Notes: a model not told the origin generated them from the sequence alone. DNA of 64,000 nt from Salinicola endophyticus (GCF_040536835.1 NZ_CP159578.1:2914001-2978000); one strand, 5' to 3'; positions 35,726 to 45,028 are shown, counted from the first letter of the stretch. Program-made: numbers and translations.

Positions 35726-37876
35726 TCAGTTGCCGGTCAGCTTGACCATGGTGCGATAGCTCAGCGGCGCGACGCCGGCATCCATGCGGACCTTGAACAC
35801 CGCACCATCGACGGTGAAGCCCTGCTGCTGCTCGAGATAGGGCGTGTCGTTGCCGTCCAGATAGGCGACCTCGACCGTGTCGAACTGGTTGGGGTCGGCC
35901 ACCATGTAGGTCGTCGTCTTGCTCTGCTGATCCAGGCGCGCATCGGCGATCACCTCGGTCAGGCCGCGCACCGGGTTGGGCACGCGAGCCTCGGCCAACT
36001 GCGGATCGAACTCGGCGGCGTAGAGCGCCTTGGCGGTCGACTCCAGTGCCAGCGGCGTCAGGTGGTACTTCGGCCGGATGTTGAGGACCGCATCGCCCTC
36101 TTTCTGCGAGCCCATCAGGGTCTTCGCCTGATCGATACGCGCGATCGAAAGCGCGCCCGCCGAGAGCTGGTTGTTACGATTGGCGCCGAACAACGCCTTG
36201 CCGTCCGCCATGAGCGCATTGGCGCCGAGCACCGCGTAGACCAGGTCGCCCACGGTGCGGATTGCCGCGCGCCCCATCATGCGCGGGATACGATCCAGTA
36301 CCGAGAGGTCATCATTGATGATCGCCTGCCGCGTGATGCTCAGCAGCTCGCCGTAGGTGGCCAGCGCGATGCGCTCCTTGCGATCGCCGACGCTGGCGTA
36401 TTTGTACTCGGCGCCCTCCTGCACCTTGCGCAGCGACGGGAAGGTGGTCAGGTCCACGCGGTCCATCGGGCGGAAATCGGGCAGCGTGCCGGTGGCGGTC
36501 CAGCGCTGGAACGTCTCCTCGGCCTCCTCGTGCCCCTTGAGCATCTGGCGGCGCGCCACGTCCGCGAGCAGGTCGCCGAAATCGCTGCTGGTGTGGGTGA
36601 AGGCCGCGCCGACGATCGCCATCGGGTGGCCGCCCAGGCTGGCGATGCCGACGCCGCGATCGGCGAGAGAGGCGCGTGCCAGCTCCTTCAGCGACATGCC
36701 GACGTAGCCGTTATCTTTCTCCAGCGTCTCGAGACGAACCCGCGATGCCACCACGTTGCGGATGCTGTCACCGACGAGGTTGCCATTGCCGGCGTAGGCG
36801 CCGTGGTCGGTGCGCGCCGGCGCGGTGGGCTCGGTGTTGGCGCCGAGCTTGGCCAGAAGCTTGTCACGCGCCATCTCGGCGCTGGCGTTCATGTCATCCA
36901 GCAGCGTATCGCGCAGGTCGTTGTGCTGCGGGAACGCCTGGAACACCGCGCGCACCGATTCGCGGCGGGCGCGCTCCTGCTCCTGCCACTGCTGCTGGCC
37001 CGCCTGCGGGGTCGGGGCCTGTGACGGCGCCCCACCCTGCGGCTGACCACCCGCCGGTGCGCCGCCTTGAGGCTGGCCGCCATCGCCCTGGCCACCGCCA
37101 GACGGTGCGCCGCCCGTCGGTGCCGCCGGGGGCTGGGTGGATTGGGCACGCGGCCCCATGAGCTTCGTCATTGCGTCGGGCATGTGCTCGAACTCCTGCA
37201 GTCGTTTCGATTTGAGCGATGCCGCCATGGCCAGCGGCTCCACCAGTTGGTCGGCGAAGCCGTGCTCCACCGCTTCGGGACCGGACAGCCAGGTTTCAGC
37301 CGCGAGCCAGCTGCGGACTTCATCCTCGGTCTTCCCGGTCTTCTTCGTGTACGCCGTCAGCAGCGTGGTCTCGACCTTGTCGAGCAGCTCCGCGTAACGG
37401 CGCATGTCGTCGGAATTGCCGCCCTGAATGCCCCACGGCTTGTGGATCATGATCATGGCGTTCTCGGGGATGTAGACCGTATCCCCCGCCATGGCGACGA
37501 CCGAGGCCATCGACGCCGCCAGGCCGTCGATATAGACGTTGATCGTGGCCGGATGGCTGGCGAGCAGGTTGTAGATCGCCATGCCCTCGAACACGTCACC
37601 GCCGGGGCTGTGGATGTGCAGGTTCATCGTCTGCACGTCGCCCAGCGCCTTCAGCTCCTGGGCGAACTGCTTGGCGGTGACGCCCCAGGCGCCGATCTCG
37701 TCATAGATGGCGATCTCGGCCACGCCCTGGGCGATGGCGCGAATCATGAACCAGGTCTGGTTGCCCACCTGCTCAATCGCGGTTTCCGCCTTGGCCATCG
37801 GCCGGCTGGCGAAGTTGCCGATTACGCGCGCGAGCGCTGTCGCCGTTACCGGCGGGGTTACCGTTGGGGTCTGCAC
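35726..37876 (-). CDS. ClpP-like prohead protease fused to major capsid protein
   Basis: 716 residues. Residues about 30-225 are a ClpP/S14 serine protease with Ser122 in GLAASMAS and His145 in MIMIHKPWG; a Gly/Gln/Pro linker and a scaffold-like helical part (about 240-350) follow, then the capsid domain to the end. The protease probably cleaves the precursor during prohead maturation. The start is a GTG with GGAGG 8 bp upstream. Overlaps the portal 3' end by 104 bp. Confidence 0.9.
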   Translation of the reverse strand: MQTPTVTPPVTATALARVIGNFASRPMAKAETAIEQVGNQTWFMIRAIAQGVAEIAIYDEIGAWGVTAKQFAQELKALGDVQTMNLHIHSPGGDVFEGMAIYNLLASHPATINVYIDGLAASMASVVAMAGDTVYIPENAMIMIHKPWGIQGGNSDDMRRYAELLDKVETTLLTAYTKKTGKTEDEVRSWLAAETWLSGPEAVEHGFADQLVEPLAMAASLKSKRLQEFEHMPDAMTKLMGPRAQSTQPPAAPTGGAPSGGGQGDGGQPQGGAPAGGQPQGGAPSQAPTPQAGQQQWQEQERARRESVRAVFQAFPQHNDLRDTLLDDMNASAEMARDKLLAKLGANTEPTAPARTDHGAYAGNGNLVGDSIRNVVASRVRLETLEKDNGYVGMSLKELARASLADRGVGIASLGGHPMAIVGAAFTHTSSDFGDLLADVARRQMLKGHEEAEETFQRWTATGTLPDFRPMDRVDLTTFPSLRKVQEGAEYKYASVGDRKERIALATYGELLSITRQAIINDDLSVLDRIPRMMGRAAIRTVGDLVYAVLGANALMADGKALFGANRNNQLSAGALSIARIDQAKTLMGSQKEGDAVLNIRPKYHLTPLALESTAKALYAAEFDPQLAEARVPNPVRGLTEVIADARLDQQSKTTTYMVADPNQFDTVEVAYLDGNDTPYLEQQQGFTVDGAVFKVRMDAGVAPLSYRTMVKLTGN

Positions 37877-39371
37877 CGTTCTTGCCTCCGTAGAATTCGT
37901 GATAGGCGTCGGAGCTGAACACCAGCCCCTTCTCGCGGTTTTCCGCGATCTCGTCCTCGCGGCTCTGCTTCAGCTCCTGCGGGTTACGCCCACGCGCCCG
38001 CGCCACTTCGCTCTCGTCGGCGAAGCCCGCCGCGACCAGCTGCTCCCAGGCGTCCGCCTCGCGGCCGGGGTCGATCCACGGCATGACAGGGCCGAGATAG
38101 AACGCGTTGTAGAGCGTGCGGCGGTCGAGATTCGGCGGCAGCTGAATGCGCCCGATGATCACTGCCATGTCGAGCCAGCTGCGGTAGACCCGGCGCGACC
38201 ACTGATCGCGGAACTGGCCCTGCAGCAGGTCGTAGCCCAGCTGCGCTTCGATCAGCTCCTGGCGCTGAGCGCTGTAGGTGCCGTTGTAATCGCGGTTGGC
38301 CGTCGAGTAGCCCATGCGCGTGCCGGCGGCGGCCGCGCGGATCATCGCCCCGCGGAACCCGTCGAGTAGCGCGCTGGGGCGGTTCGACTGGATCGTGCCC
38401 ACATCCTCGCCGGGCATGAGTCCGTCGAAGACCATCCCCGGCGCGATCTGGAAGGCGCGTTGCCCGGGCGGTAGCGCAGCGCCGGCACCCTGGTCTGTCT
38501 TGCCTGAGTTGACGGCGTAGTCGTGCGGCTCGCCCTTCTTGATGTACATCGTCATCGCCGCGGCGATGCGAGCTGCGACGCGCTCGCTCTCCTCGTAGTC
38601 CTTGAGGTCCGCCAGCCGCTGTAGCACCGCATGCAGGATCGAGATGCCCCGCGACTGCTGGAGACGCTTGCGATGCGCGAGGTGGATCATGCTATCGGCA
38701 GGCACGCGCTTGGTGGCCATGGCGAAGTTGGTCAGGCTGCCCGGGTGCTGCTTGTAGACGTGGTACGCCTTGACCCGGCGCCAGGCATTGCGCTCGATGC
38801 CCGCCGCGATCTTCTGGGCAGGGTCATTGAAGTGCAGCGGCAGGTAGTCTGCCTCCAGACACTCCAAGGCGTAGGGCACATCCGTCAGGTGGTCGTAGAG
38901 TGGCACCCGGCCGCGAAGCTCCTGCGCCAGCACCTCGCCGTCGCGCAGCCAGCTACGCACCACGAGCCGCTCCATCTCCGGCCGGGTCATCTCTCCGGTG
39001 GTCTCGGGCCGTAGAGACCACGCCGCCCACTCCGCCTTGATCGCCTTCGACAGCTCTCGCAGGCGTTGCCCGTTGGTGTCGAGCGGTATGGGCTCGATAC
39101 CCATGCCGTCAGCGCCGACCACTCGCTCCTCGAGCCGGTCGAAAATGCCGGTGACCAGGTCGTGGTTTTCATCCAGCCAGCGCGCCTGCTCGCGCAGCGA
39201 ACGGCCGCCGATCTGTGCCGTCAGGTCGCCGCTCAGCGTCGACCCCTTGGCTTTCTGGGTGCGCGATGGCTTCGCCGCTTCGTAGGCGCTCAGGATCTGG
39301 CGCGCACCGGCGCGGCGGGCGCCCCACTGCGGCGCCAGGGCATTGATTACGCTATCGAGAGGGTTACCCAT
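37773..39371 (-). CDS. Portal protein (lambda gpB family)
   Basis: 532 residues from the ATG at 39371 (GAGG 7 bp upstream). Family landmarks: RSLREQARWLDENHDLVTGIFDRLEERVVG, LRDGEVLAQ, RLQQSRGISILHAVLQRLADLKDYEES and the C-terminal WIDPGREADAWEQLV. Forms the dodecameric DNA gate. The C-terminal tail is Gly/Asn-rich and disordered. Confidence 0.92.
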   Translation of the reverse strand: MGNPLDSVINALAPQWGARRAGARQILSAYEAAKPSRTQKAKGSTLSGDLTAQIGGRSLREQARWLDENHDLVTGIFDRLEERVVGADGMGIEPIPLDTNGQRLRELSKAIKAEWAAWSLRPETTGEMTRPEMERLVVRSWLRDGEVLAQELRGRVPLYDHLTDVPYALECLEADYLPLHFNDPAQKIAAGIERNAWRRVKAYHVYKQHPGSLTNFAMATKRVPADSMIHLAHRKRLQQSRGISILHAVLQRLADLKDYEESERVAARIAAAMTMYIKKGEPHDYAVNSGKTDQGAGAALPPGQRAFQIAPGMVFDGLMPGEDVGTIQSNRPSALLDGFRGAMIRAAAAGTRMGYSTANRDYNGTYSAQRQELIEAQLGYDLLQGQFRDQWSRRVYRSWLDMAVIIGRIQLPPNLDRRTLYNAFYLGPVMPWIDPGREADAWEQLVAAGFADESEVARARGRNPQELKQSREDEIAENREKGLVFSSDAYHEFYGGKNGADPNGNPAGNGDSARARNRQLRQPADGQGGNRD

Positions 39372-39582
39372 CGCCGAACCTCGCCAGACTGTAGACGCCG
39401 CCACCGCGGCCCTTGAGCTGCTGCAGGCGGCGCTCCCATTCACGCCGGCCGTCGCGGATAGCGGGCAGGTCGACCATGGTGAGCGTGCGCCCCTCCTTGG
39501 TGATCGACCGCCCCATGAGCACGGCTTCCTCGGCCTCGTAGTAGAAATCGACCATCGCCTGAGCGCGCTGGACTGGCGTCAT
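39364..39582 (-). CDS. gpW-like head-tail joining protein
   Basis: 72 residues. The ATG at 39582 overlaps the terminase stop (ATGA) and has AGGAGG 9 bp upstream. MTPVQRAQAMVDFYYEAEEAVLMGRSI and the basic WERRLQQLKG end match the gpW family, between terminase and portal as in lambda. Confidence 0.8.
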   Translation of the reverse strand: MTPVQRAQAMVDFYYEAEEAVLMGRSITKEGRTLTMVDLPAIRDGRREWERRLQQLKGRGGGVYSLARFGDG

Positions 39583-41555
39583 AGCCATGAACCTCCTGGG
39601 GTTTGTAGCCAGCCGCTGCCCGGCGCACTCGGTGACGGCGTCTCGGGCGGCGCGGGTGGCGTGTCTTCGTCTTCCTGGGGCAGCACAGCGGCAGCGGCGT
39701 CGAGATCGAAGCCGAAACGCTCCTGCGAGATGCGCAGCGCCGCGAGCGCCAGCACCGCGCAGTCGAGACCCTCGTTGCGCCGGCCGCCGGCGTCCCATCG
39801 GTAGACGGCGCGGCCGTTGACGATCTTGCGCACCTTCACCTCGGCGACGATCTGCTTGACCTCGTCGCTGTCGCAGATGCTGTCGTCGAGCGGCAGGTGA
39901 ATGCAGCCCGGCGTCGGCTCGCCAGTCCCCGGCGGGATCTGCAGGCGATTGAAGATCAGCTCCTTGGCGTTGTCGGTGCCGATCTCGGTGAGGTAGACGC
40001 CCTTGCTGTTGCGCTTGCGCGGGAAGTTCTGGATGGGCTTGCCGTAGACGTTGGCACCCCTGGTGGGCACTACCCACTGCACGCCGTGACGCTTGGAGGC
40101 CTTGTAGACCTCATCGGTGTAGTGGCCGCCGGAGTCCCAGCACCAGCGCGCCACGGTCATGCGCTGGCCGTCGTCGCGTTCGTAGACCTTGACCAGCCGC
40201 TCGCCCACCTTGCGCAGCAGCTCGGCACCCGCGGGGTCGCCGTAGAGAATCCAGCGATCGACCAGCCAGGACTCCTCGTCCGCGCCGTAGGCGTAAACGC
40301 GACCCTCGTAGCGGTCATCCTGGGTGTCGATGCCACCGAACAGACCGACGGCGCCGTCGGGCACCCGCGGGAACTTCTCGCGGCGGTTGTAAAGGATCTC
40401 CCACTCGAGCTTTTGGCCAGCCGTGGCGTCCCAGGTCTCGCCCAGCGTCGTGTTGACGAAGGTCTTGAGCTTGGTGGCGTCGCCCTTGGCGTTGAGAAAG
40501 TCGATGACGATCTGCTCCCAGGTCGTCAGCGGGCTGTAGGCCGTCCAGATGTAGAACGAGACCGCGCGCGGCGTGGGCGCCGGCTCGCCATCGGCGTCGA
40601 ACCAGTCCATGCCGTCACGCGTCCAGAGGCCAGACACTTCGCATATCCAGCGCCCCTGGCCGATATGAAATTCGCCTGACTCGTCGTGCAGCTCGTGCTG
40701 GCGAATCACACAGCCATTGTGCTCGCACTGATAGAACGCGCTCTCCGGCTTGCCTGCGTCCCACTTGATGCCGTATGTCGACTCCTTGTCGCCCCACTTG
40801 AGCACCTGCTCCTCGCCGCAATGGGGGCACGGTACGTGCATACGCAGCCGCACCGGTGCCTCGGCGGCGGCCTGCTCCATCATGCATTGGCCGGCGATCT
40901 TGAGCGTCGAACCGCGGATCGACTTGCGAAAGGTGGCGCCCTCCAGGCGCTTGTCGCCGAGCGTGGTCGGCGTGCCCTCTTTCTCGATATCGCTGTCGAA
41001 GCCTGCGAGCTCGTCGTAGATCACGGTGTCGGCCGAGATCTCGCGATAGTTGCGGGCCGCCTTACCACCGTGGCAGATGAGCTGCTTGCCGTTGGCGAAC
41101 ACCTTGGCCGAGATGGTGTTGTCTCGATGCTTCTTGCCGAACCACGGCGCCAGGGCCTTCACCTCTCCCACGTCGCGGATCATCGTCTCGACGTGGGTTT
41201 TCATGAAGCGGTCGCGGTCGTCGTCCGTCGGCGAAAACGTCAGCGTGTTGCGCTTCTTGTGCTCGATGAAGTAGCCGATCGCGGCCAGCAGCATCTTGGT
41301 GTAACCGAGGCGGGCAGACTTCGCGACGTTGACCACGTTGATGAGGTCGTTGGTCATCGCGTTGAGGATGGCCAACTGGAACGGCAGGGTTTGCCATTTA
41401 CCCTCGTGGTAGCTCGATTCGGACGAGAGGTAGAAATGCTCGTCGGCCCACTCCACGCCGGTCATCGGCGGCGGCTTGTACAGCGCCGCCAGACCCGCGC
41501 GTATGCACCGTGCCAGCTCCTTGAGCTGCTCAGGTGTTGGCGTCGATGTAGTCAT
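39579..41555 (-). CDS. Terminase large subunit (GpA family)
   Basis: 658 residues. ATPase motifs AKSARLGYTK (about 78-87) and DTVIYDE (176-182), a zinc-like CPHCG plus CEHNGC region near 255-285, and a C-terminal nuclease domain with FGGIDTQDDRYEGRV. GpA terminases cut at cos, so the phage is predicted to package by cos cutting. Overlaps gpW and the small subunit. Confidence 0.95.
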   Translation of the reverse strand: MTTSTPTPEQLKELARCIRAGLAALYKPPPMTGVEWADEHFYLSSESSYHEGKWQTLPFQLAILNAMTNDLINVVNVAKSARLGYTKMLLAAIGYFIEHKKRNTLTFSPTDDDRDRFMKTHVETMIRDVGEVKALAPWFGKKHRDNTISAKVFANGKQLICHGGKAARNYREISADTVIYDELAGFDSDIEKEGTPTTLGDKRLEGATFRKSIRGSTLKIAGQCMMEQAAAEAPVRLRMHVPCPHCGEEQVLKWGDKESTYGIKWDAGKPESAFYQCEHNGCVIRQHELHDESGEFHIGQGRWICEVSGLWTRDGMDWFDADGEPAPTPRAVSFYIWTAYSPLTTWEQIVIDFLNAKGDATKLKTFVNTTLGETWDATAGQKLEWEILYNRREKFPRVPDGAVGLFGGIDTQDDRYEGRVYAYGADEESWLVDRWILYGDPAGAELLRKVGERLVKVYERDDGQRMTVARWCWDSGGHYTDEVYKASKRHGVQWVVPTRGANVYGKPIQNFPRKRNSKGVYLTEIGTDNAKELIFNRLQIPPGTGEPTPGCIHLPLDDSICDSDEVKQIVAEVKVRKIVNGRAVYRWDAGGRRNEGLDCAVLALAALRISQERFGFDLDAAAAVLPQEDEDTPPAPPETPSPSAPGSGWLQTPGGSWL

Positions 41556-42078
41556 CCAAGAGTTCCGGCAGGCGTTGATCGAGCCCCGCCGCCAGATTCC
41601 GCGCCTTGCTCAACTCTCGCGCGAGGGTGTCAAGGTGGCGCACCTCCAGGTCGGGGTGCTTGCGCCTCATGGTCGCGCCGAGTGTGTCGAGGATCGTGGC
41701 GATCTCCGCACTCGTTCGCGACAAGGCAAAAGTCGCGAAGCCGGCCGGGATCATCTCCTTGGCGGCGACTGCGTTTTTCTGCTCCTGTCCGATTCGCTGG
41801 GCGGCGATGAGACCCTTGCGCTCGACATCGAGCTTGTACTCGATCAGCGGGTCGATCTCTTCGGATTCGGTTGGTGTCGGTTGGTGTTTCTGCGCTTGGT
41901 GCTCGAGGCGTTTTTCGAGCACCGCGGCACAGTCGAAATAGACCGATCGCCCAACACGCGCCACCGGCTCAACACCCCATTTATCAAAGGCTTGCGTAGA
42001 GATGCGCAGGCTCTTGGCCATATCGGTCTTGTTGAGCCAGCCAGGGTGGAGCTGGGCGGTGTTATCGGTCTTCGACAA
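41530..42078 (-). CDS. Terminase small subunit (Nu1-like)
   Basis: 182 residues. N-terminal winged-helix DNA-binding part (LNKTDMAKSLRISTQAFDKWG, about 15-35), then a long helix containing LIEYKLDVERKGLIAAQRIGQEQKN, typical of Nu1/DUF1441 proteins. Recognises cos and recruits the large subunit, with which it overlaps by 26 bp. Confidence 0.88.
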   Translation of the reverse strand: MSKTDNTAQLHPGWLNKTDMAKSLRISTQAFDKWGVEPVARVGRSVYFDCAAVLEKRLEHQAQKHQPTPTESEEIDPLIEYKLDVERKGLIAAQRIGQEQKNAVAAKEMIPAGFATFALSRTSAEIATILDTLGATMRRKHPDLEVRHLDTLARELSKARNLAAGLDQRLPELLDDYIDANT

Positions 42079-42270
42079 AACAACAACCTCGGCTCAGGAA
42101 AAAGTCGTAAGTAGCCAAATTCCGCGATGCTCTGCCCCCGTACTTGGGGGGAGGGGGTGGGGAGGACCCATTCGAAAAAATGCACCGGGTTGGTGCGTGC
42201 CAGGGCGACGCCAGGCAGAGGCGCGGGCTATGCTGTCCGCCACACACCAACCAGTCAGGTCGCCAAGCCC
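42079..42270. other. Predicted cos region
   Basis: Non-coding DNA upstream of the Nu1-like gene, including a very G-rich run (42147-42170). In lambda-type gene order cos lies between lysis genes and the small terminase. No cohesive-end sequence could be identified by eye; placement is an inference. Confidence 0.3.
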
Positions 42271-42603
42271 ATGGATAATCGACACGACGTCAGCGCCGCA
42301 CTCAAGCAGCTGAGTGCCGAAATCGACTCACTCATGCATGCCATTGAGCAAGAGAGCACCAGCGACAAGCGGCAGCTCCAAGAGCGCTATGCATCGCTCA
42401 AGCAGCGCGTCAGCCAAGCCGCCAAAGTCGGCACGGTGTCTGGCTTACCTGGCAACCAGACCGAGAGCGAGGCGGTGATCTACCAACCCACACTGAAGAG
42501 CATGGACAATCACCTGAGCGCTAGAACCAATGGGAACTTGGAGGAGATTCACCGAAGCCTGTACGACGCCAGAGATGACATAGAAAACGAGCTTGCTAAC
42601 TAG
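42271..42603 (+). CDS. Hypothetical helical protein, plus-strand moron
   Basis: 110 residues from the ATG at 42271 (AGGT 12 bp upstream). Acidic and helical (ALKQLSAEIDSLMHAIEQES ... LYDARDDIENELAN), no recognised domain. Opposite to the late operon. Confidence 0.5.
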   Translation: MDNRHDVSAALKQLSAEIDSLMHAIEQESTSDKRQLQERYASLKQRVSQAAKVGTVSGLPGNQTESEAVIYQPTLKSMDNHLSARTNGNLEEIHRSLYDARDDIENELAN

Positions 42604-42725
42604 GCGAATCAGTGTGGCGCTCAGTCGTAGTGTGACGGCAGCCAGGGGCACGGCAGGGTTAGCGGGAGCTACTAGGCGCCAGTGTCTCTTATTGGAGACA
42701 CACAAGCAGGCTTAAAAATCGATCA

Positions 42726-42734
42726 TGATATAAT
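42726..42734 (+). promoter_or_regulatory. Extended -10 promoter of the 42779 gene
   Basis: TGATATAAT is a consensus -10 with the TGn extension; no good -35 is present at the normal distance. About 45 bp before a plus-strand gene with AAGGA. A perfect GTGTCTC/GAGACAC inverted repeat (42682-42701) lies just upstream and may be an operator. Confidence 0.6.
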
Positions 42735-42778
42735 CTCTGTGTCAAGAGATTTGCTCTTGTTCACATAAGGATCAAACC

Positions 42779-42982
42779 ATGATTGCTCGTTTCGAACTCA
42801 ACACCGGCACGACTATTGCCACACTCAACGTCGCGCACCTCCCAAAACCCAAGGAAACAATTTCTCTCGACCGTAAGCGCTACAAAGTCATTCAAGTGAT
42901 CTCTGCAATTGACGGCGTGGATAACTCGGTAGTAGTGCTGAGAGATCCAAAGGCGCCACGTAAAACTCCCATGGTGGTTTAA
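42779..42982 (+). CDS. Hypothetical small protein, plus-strand moron
   Basis: 67 residues, beta-rich (ARFELNTGTTIATLNVAHLP ... YKVIQVISAIDG). AAGGA lies 8 bp upstream and its own extended -10 promoter precedes it, so it is probably expressed in the lysogen. Function unknown. Confidence 0.65.
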   Translation: MIARFELNTGTTIATLNVAHLPKPKETISLDRKRYKVIQVISAIDGVDNSVVVLRDPKAPRKTPMVV

Positions 42983-43443
42983 CGGTTAGCATCAATCTCA
43001 CTCGCCAGACGACCCGACCTGGCCTGCTCCCTCGCCACCTGGCCTTGCTGCCAGGTGGCGAGGCCGCGCTCGGCAGTCTGCCCGGCGATGTAGCCACCAA
43101 CCCCCAGTGTCATGAGATCCCACAGGGACTGAGGTAACGGTAGCGTCAGCCCAACGCCGAACATCGCACCGAGATACGGTGCAACGAGATAGTTGTTGGC
43201 CACGATCGCGACGATCACCAGCATCAGCAGCGGGCGCCAGTTTCGCTGCAGCCAGCTCTCGCCATTGGCTTCAGCCATCACCACCTGCATGCGGGCGTCC
43301 AGGCTCTTGGAACGCTCGGTGATAAGCTGGCGCGTCAGCTCGGCCTTGAGGCGGGCCGCCTCATCCTTGTCAGTCACAGCCTTATCGACGATGTCGAGCA
43401 CCGGGCTGATCACCGCACCTAGCGCCTTATCGATGATGCTCAT
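42979..43443 (-). CDS. Holin family protein with three membrane helices
   Basis: 154 residues. Charged N-terminal helix (DKDEAARLKAELTRQL), then SWLQRNWRPLLMLVIVAIVANNYLVAPYLG and a later hydrophobic segment, the layout of the 3-TM holin family found in HI1416-like and gene-transfer-agent lysis modules. Last gene of the lysis cassette before cos. Confidence 0.8.
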   Translation of the reverse strand: MSIIDKALGAVISPVLDIVDKAVTDKDEAARLKAELTRQLITERSKSLDARMQVVMAEANGESWLQRNWRPLLMLVIVAIVANNYLVAPYLGAMFGVGLTLPLPQSLWDLMTLGVGGYIAGQTAERGLATWQQGQVAREQARSGRLASEIDANR

Positions 43444-43805
43444 CGCGTCTTCTCCGTCTTAAGCTGCAGCTGGCCGGTCCAGCCCTCATCCGTCGTCATC
43501 GCGGTGGTCGCATTGCAGGCTTCGAGCCGCGCATCCGCGGCACCGAGCTGATAGCGCACACCACGCAGCTCTGCCCACGCGGCGTTGCGCTCTGCCTCGA
43601 ACTGGCCGGCCTTGGCCTGCTCTTGCGTCAGGGCGTACCAGAGCCCATACGCCACTGCGCGCTCGCTGGCCTGCTGCTCGACCACACGCCGATCAGCGGC
43701 ACCCACCTGCATCTGAGACGACACCGCCCAGGCGAAGCACAAGGCCGCGACCAGCAGGTGCGACCGACTATCTCTGCTGAGCGACTGCCACCACCGCTTG
43801 ATCAT
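43440..43805 (-). CDS. Rz-like spanin candidate
   Basis: 121 residues from the ATG at 43805. Basic start, one membrane helix (LLVAALCFAWAVSSQM, about 16-31), then a periplasmic coiled coil with a Gln/Ala/Glu-rich heptad pattern, the topology of inner-membrane spanins. Lies between holin and 3-TM holin genes. No separate Rz1 lipoprotein frame was identified. Confidence 0.55.
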   Translation of the reverse strand: MIKRWWQSLSRDSRSHLLVAALCFAWAVSSQMQVGAADRRVVEQQASERAVAYGLWYALTQEQAKAGQFEAERNAAWAELRGVRYQLGAADARLEACNATTAMTTDEGWTGQLQLKTEKTR

Positions 43806-44134
43806 TTCCGCCTCAGTGCCGACGCAACGTCGGCGATGTTGTCCAGCAGCCGATCGACACGCTTCTCGAAGCCGTGCACGCCGATGTAGCCCAGGAAAGC
43901 CGCGAAGAAACGGCCGGTATCGGCCTCGAATCCCCAATGCTGAATGAACGGCAGCGAGGTCCAGGCCAGGAAGCCGACCATCAACGTCTCGATCCAGCGC
44001 TTCGGCTTGCGCAGCCCGCCGGACGTCAGCACGCGCAAAGACGACATGAATATCGCGCAAAGCGCCGCAGACTGGGCAGGCTCTCGGGCGAACGCGGAAA
44101 CCGTCAGCCAGAGCTCAGTGATTTGGTCCGGCAT
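43802..44134 (-). CDS. Phage holin (lambda/HP1-like holin family)
   Basis: 110 residues. Hydrophobic segments at about 20-35 and 50-65 and the conserved FLGYIGVHGFEKRVDRLL near the end match the phage holin 3 family, which makes membrane lesions that release or activate the endolysin. Overlaps the next gene by four bases. Confidence 0.75.
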   Translation of the reverse strand: MPDQITELWLTVSAFAREPAQSAALCAIFMSSLRVLTSGGLRKPKRWIETLMVGFLAWTSLPFIQHWGFEADTGRFFAAFLGYIGVHGFEKRVDRLLDNIADVASALRRK

Positions 44135-44159
44135 CTCGATCCCCGGTTATGTCGCGCGG

Positions 44160-44435
44160 CTAACCTCGTTTTTGCGAAGCCCGGTGAATCAGTATCCAGG
44201 CGGGGATCATCGACAGATTGAGCAGTAACCGGCCGATGGCTGTTCGGTCGCTCAGAGCGATATCCACCGCCATGTCAGCACCACGAAACGCCAACAGCCC
44301 GCCGGCGGTCGCGATCACTAGGTGGATGGCGAAGCGTGTCCAGCCATCATCGACGCGGTTGAGCGCGATCAAGCATTGGATGATGAGACCAACAGCGATC
44401 AGGAAATTGGCCGCAGCCATCAGGGAGCCGATCAT
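44160..44435 (-). CDS. Small membrane protein of the lysis cassette
   Basis: 91 residues with three hydrophobic helices (NFLIAVGLIIQCLIAL, FAIHLVIATAGGLLAF, LLLNLSMIPAWILI). ATG overlaps the endolysin stop (ATGA). Probably a holin or antiholin component; with two other holin-like genes the cassette is unusually rich in membrane proteins. Confidence 0.65.
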   Translation of the reverse strand: MIGSLMAAANFLIAVGLIIQCLIALNRVDDGWTRFAIHLVIATAGGLLAFRGADMAVDIALSDRTAIGRLLLNLSMIPAWILIHRASQKRG

Positions 44436-45028
44436 GCCGCCACCTCCTCCTGCCACACGTCCCGAGCGTCCGCCGGGCGCTGGCCTTCGATCAGCATCTC
44501 CTGCACCCGCTGGGCGGCCTCGTCCTTGGTGACGCGACCATCGTTGTCCGCATCGAGTCCGGCATTCTGGCGGTACGAGACACGTCCCTCGGTGAACAGC
44601 ACCGCGCCACCCGGCCGACCCACATAGGCGGGCAGCAGGATGGCTAGGTACATATCGGGCAGCGTCGAGATGCGGCGGTGATAAGGGCGGAAGTAGGCCT
44701 CGACATACTCGAGCTGTTCGATGTCCGTCATCGCCGCCAGCGCTTCGGTCGTCGTGCCCAGGCCGCGAGCGGTCAGGGGCATGAACTGGATCAGGCCGGT
44801 AGCGCCAGAGCCCGCCGCATTGCGCACGGCAGGGTCGAACGTCCGGCCGGTCTCGAACGCCATGCAGGCCATTAGCCAGTTGACGTGGTCCAGCGACCAA
44901 CCGAAGCGCGCCGACAGCGCGAACAGCGCATCGACGAAGGCGTCGGACACATGAGCGCCCCAGGCGAGGCGCACGCGCAGCGGATAGCGACCGCTGCCGA
45001 TCATCTCGACATCGCGCATGAATCGCAT
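44432..45028 (-). CDS. Endolysin, lytic-transglycosylase-like, with an EF-hand loop
   Basis: 198 residues from the ATG at 45028 (GGAG 6 bp upstream). The muramidase fold signature is FETGRTFDPAVRNAAGSG ATGLIQFMP (about 70-97), with the catalytic Glu in FETG. Near the C-terminus DADNDGRVTKDE (about 158-169) is a complete EF-hand-type calcium loop. No signal peptide, so release depends on the holins. Confidence 0.82.
   Translation of the reverse strand: MRFMRDVEMIGSGRYPLRVRLAWGAHVSDAFVDALFALSARFGWSLDHVNWLMACMAFETGRTFDPAVRNAAGSGATGLIQFMPLTARGLGTTTEALAAMTDIEQLEYVEAYFRPYHRRISTLPDMYLAILLPAYVGRPGGAVLFTEGRVSYRQNAGLDADNDGRVTKDEAAQRVQEMLIEGQRPADARDVWQEEVAA

Noticed and set aside
35693..37024. 443-codon plus-strand frame opposite the capsid gene
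   Set aside because: Shadow frame; composition (His, Arg, Val rich) is typical of antisense of GC-rich genes.
42147..42170. G-rich run as a G-quadruplex or the cos nick site
   Set aside because: Composition alone is not enough; only the wider region is noted as predicted cos.
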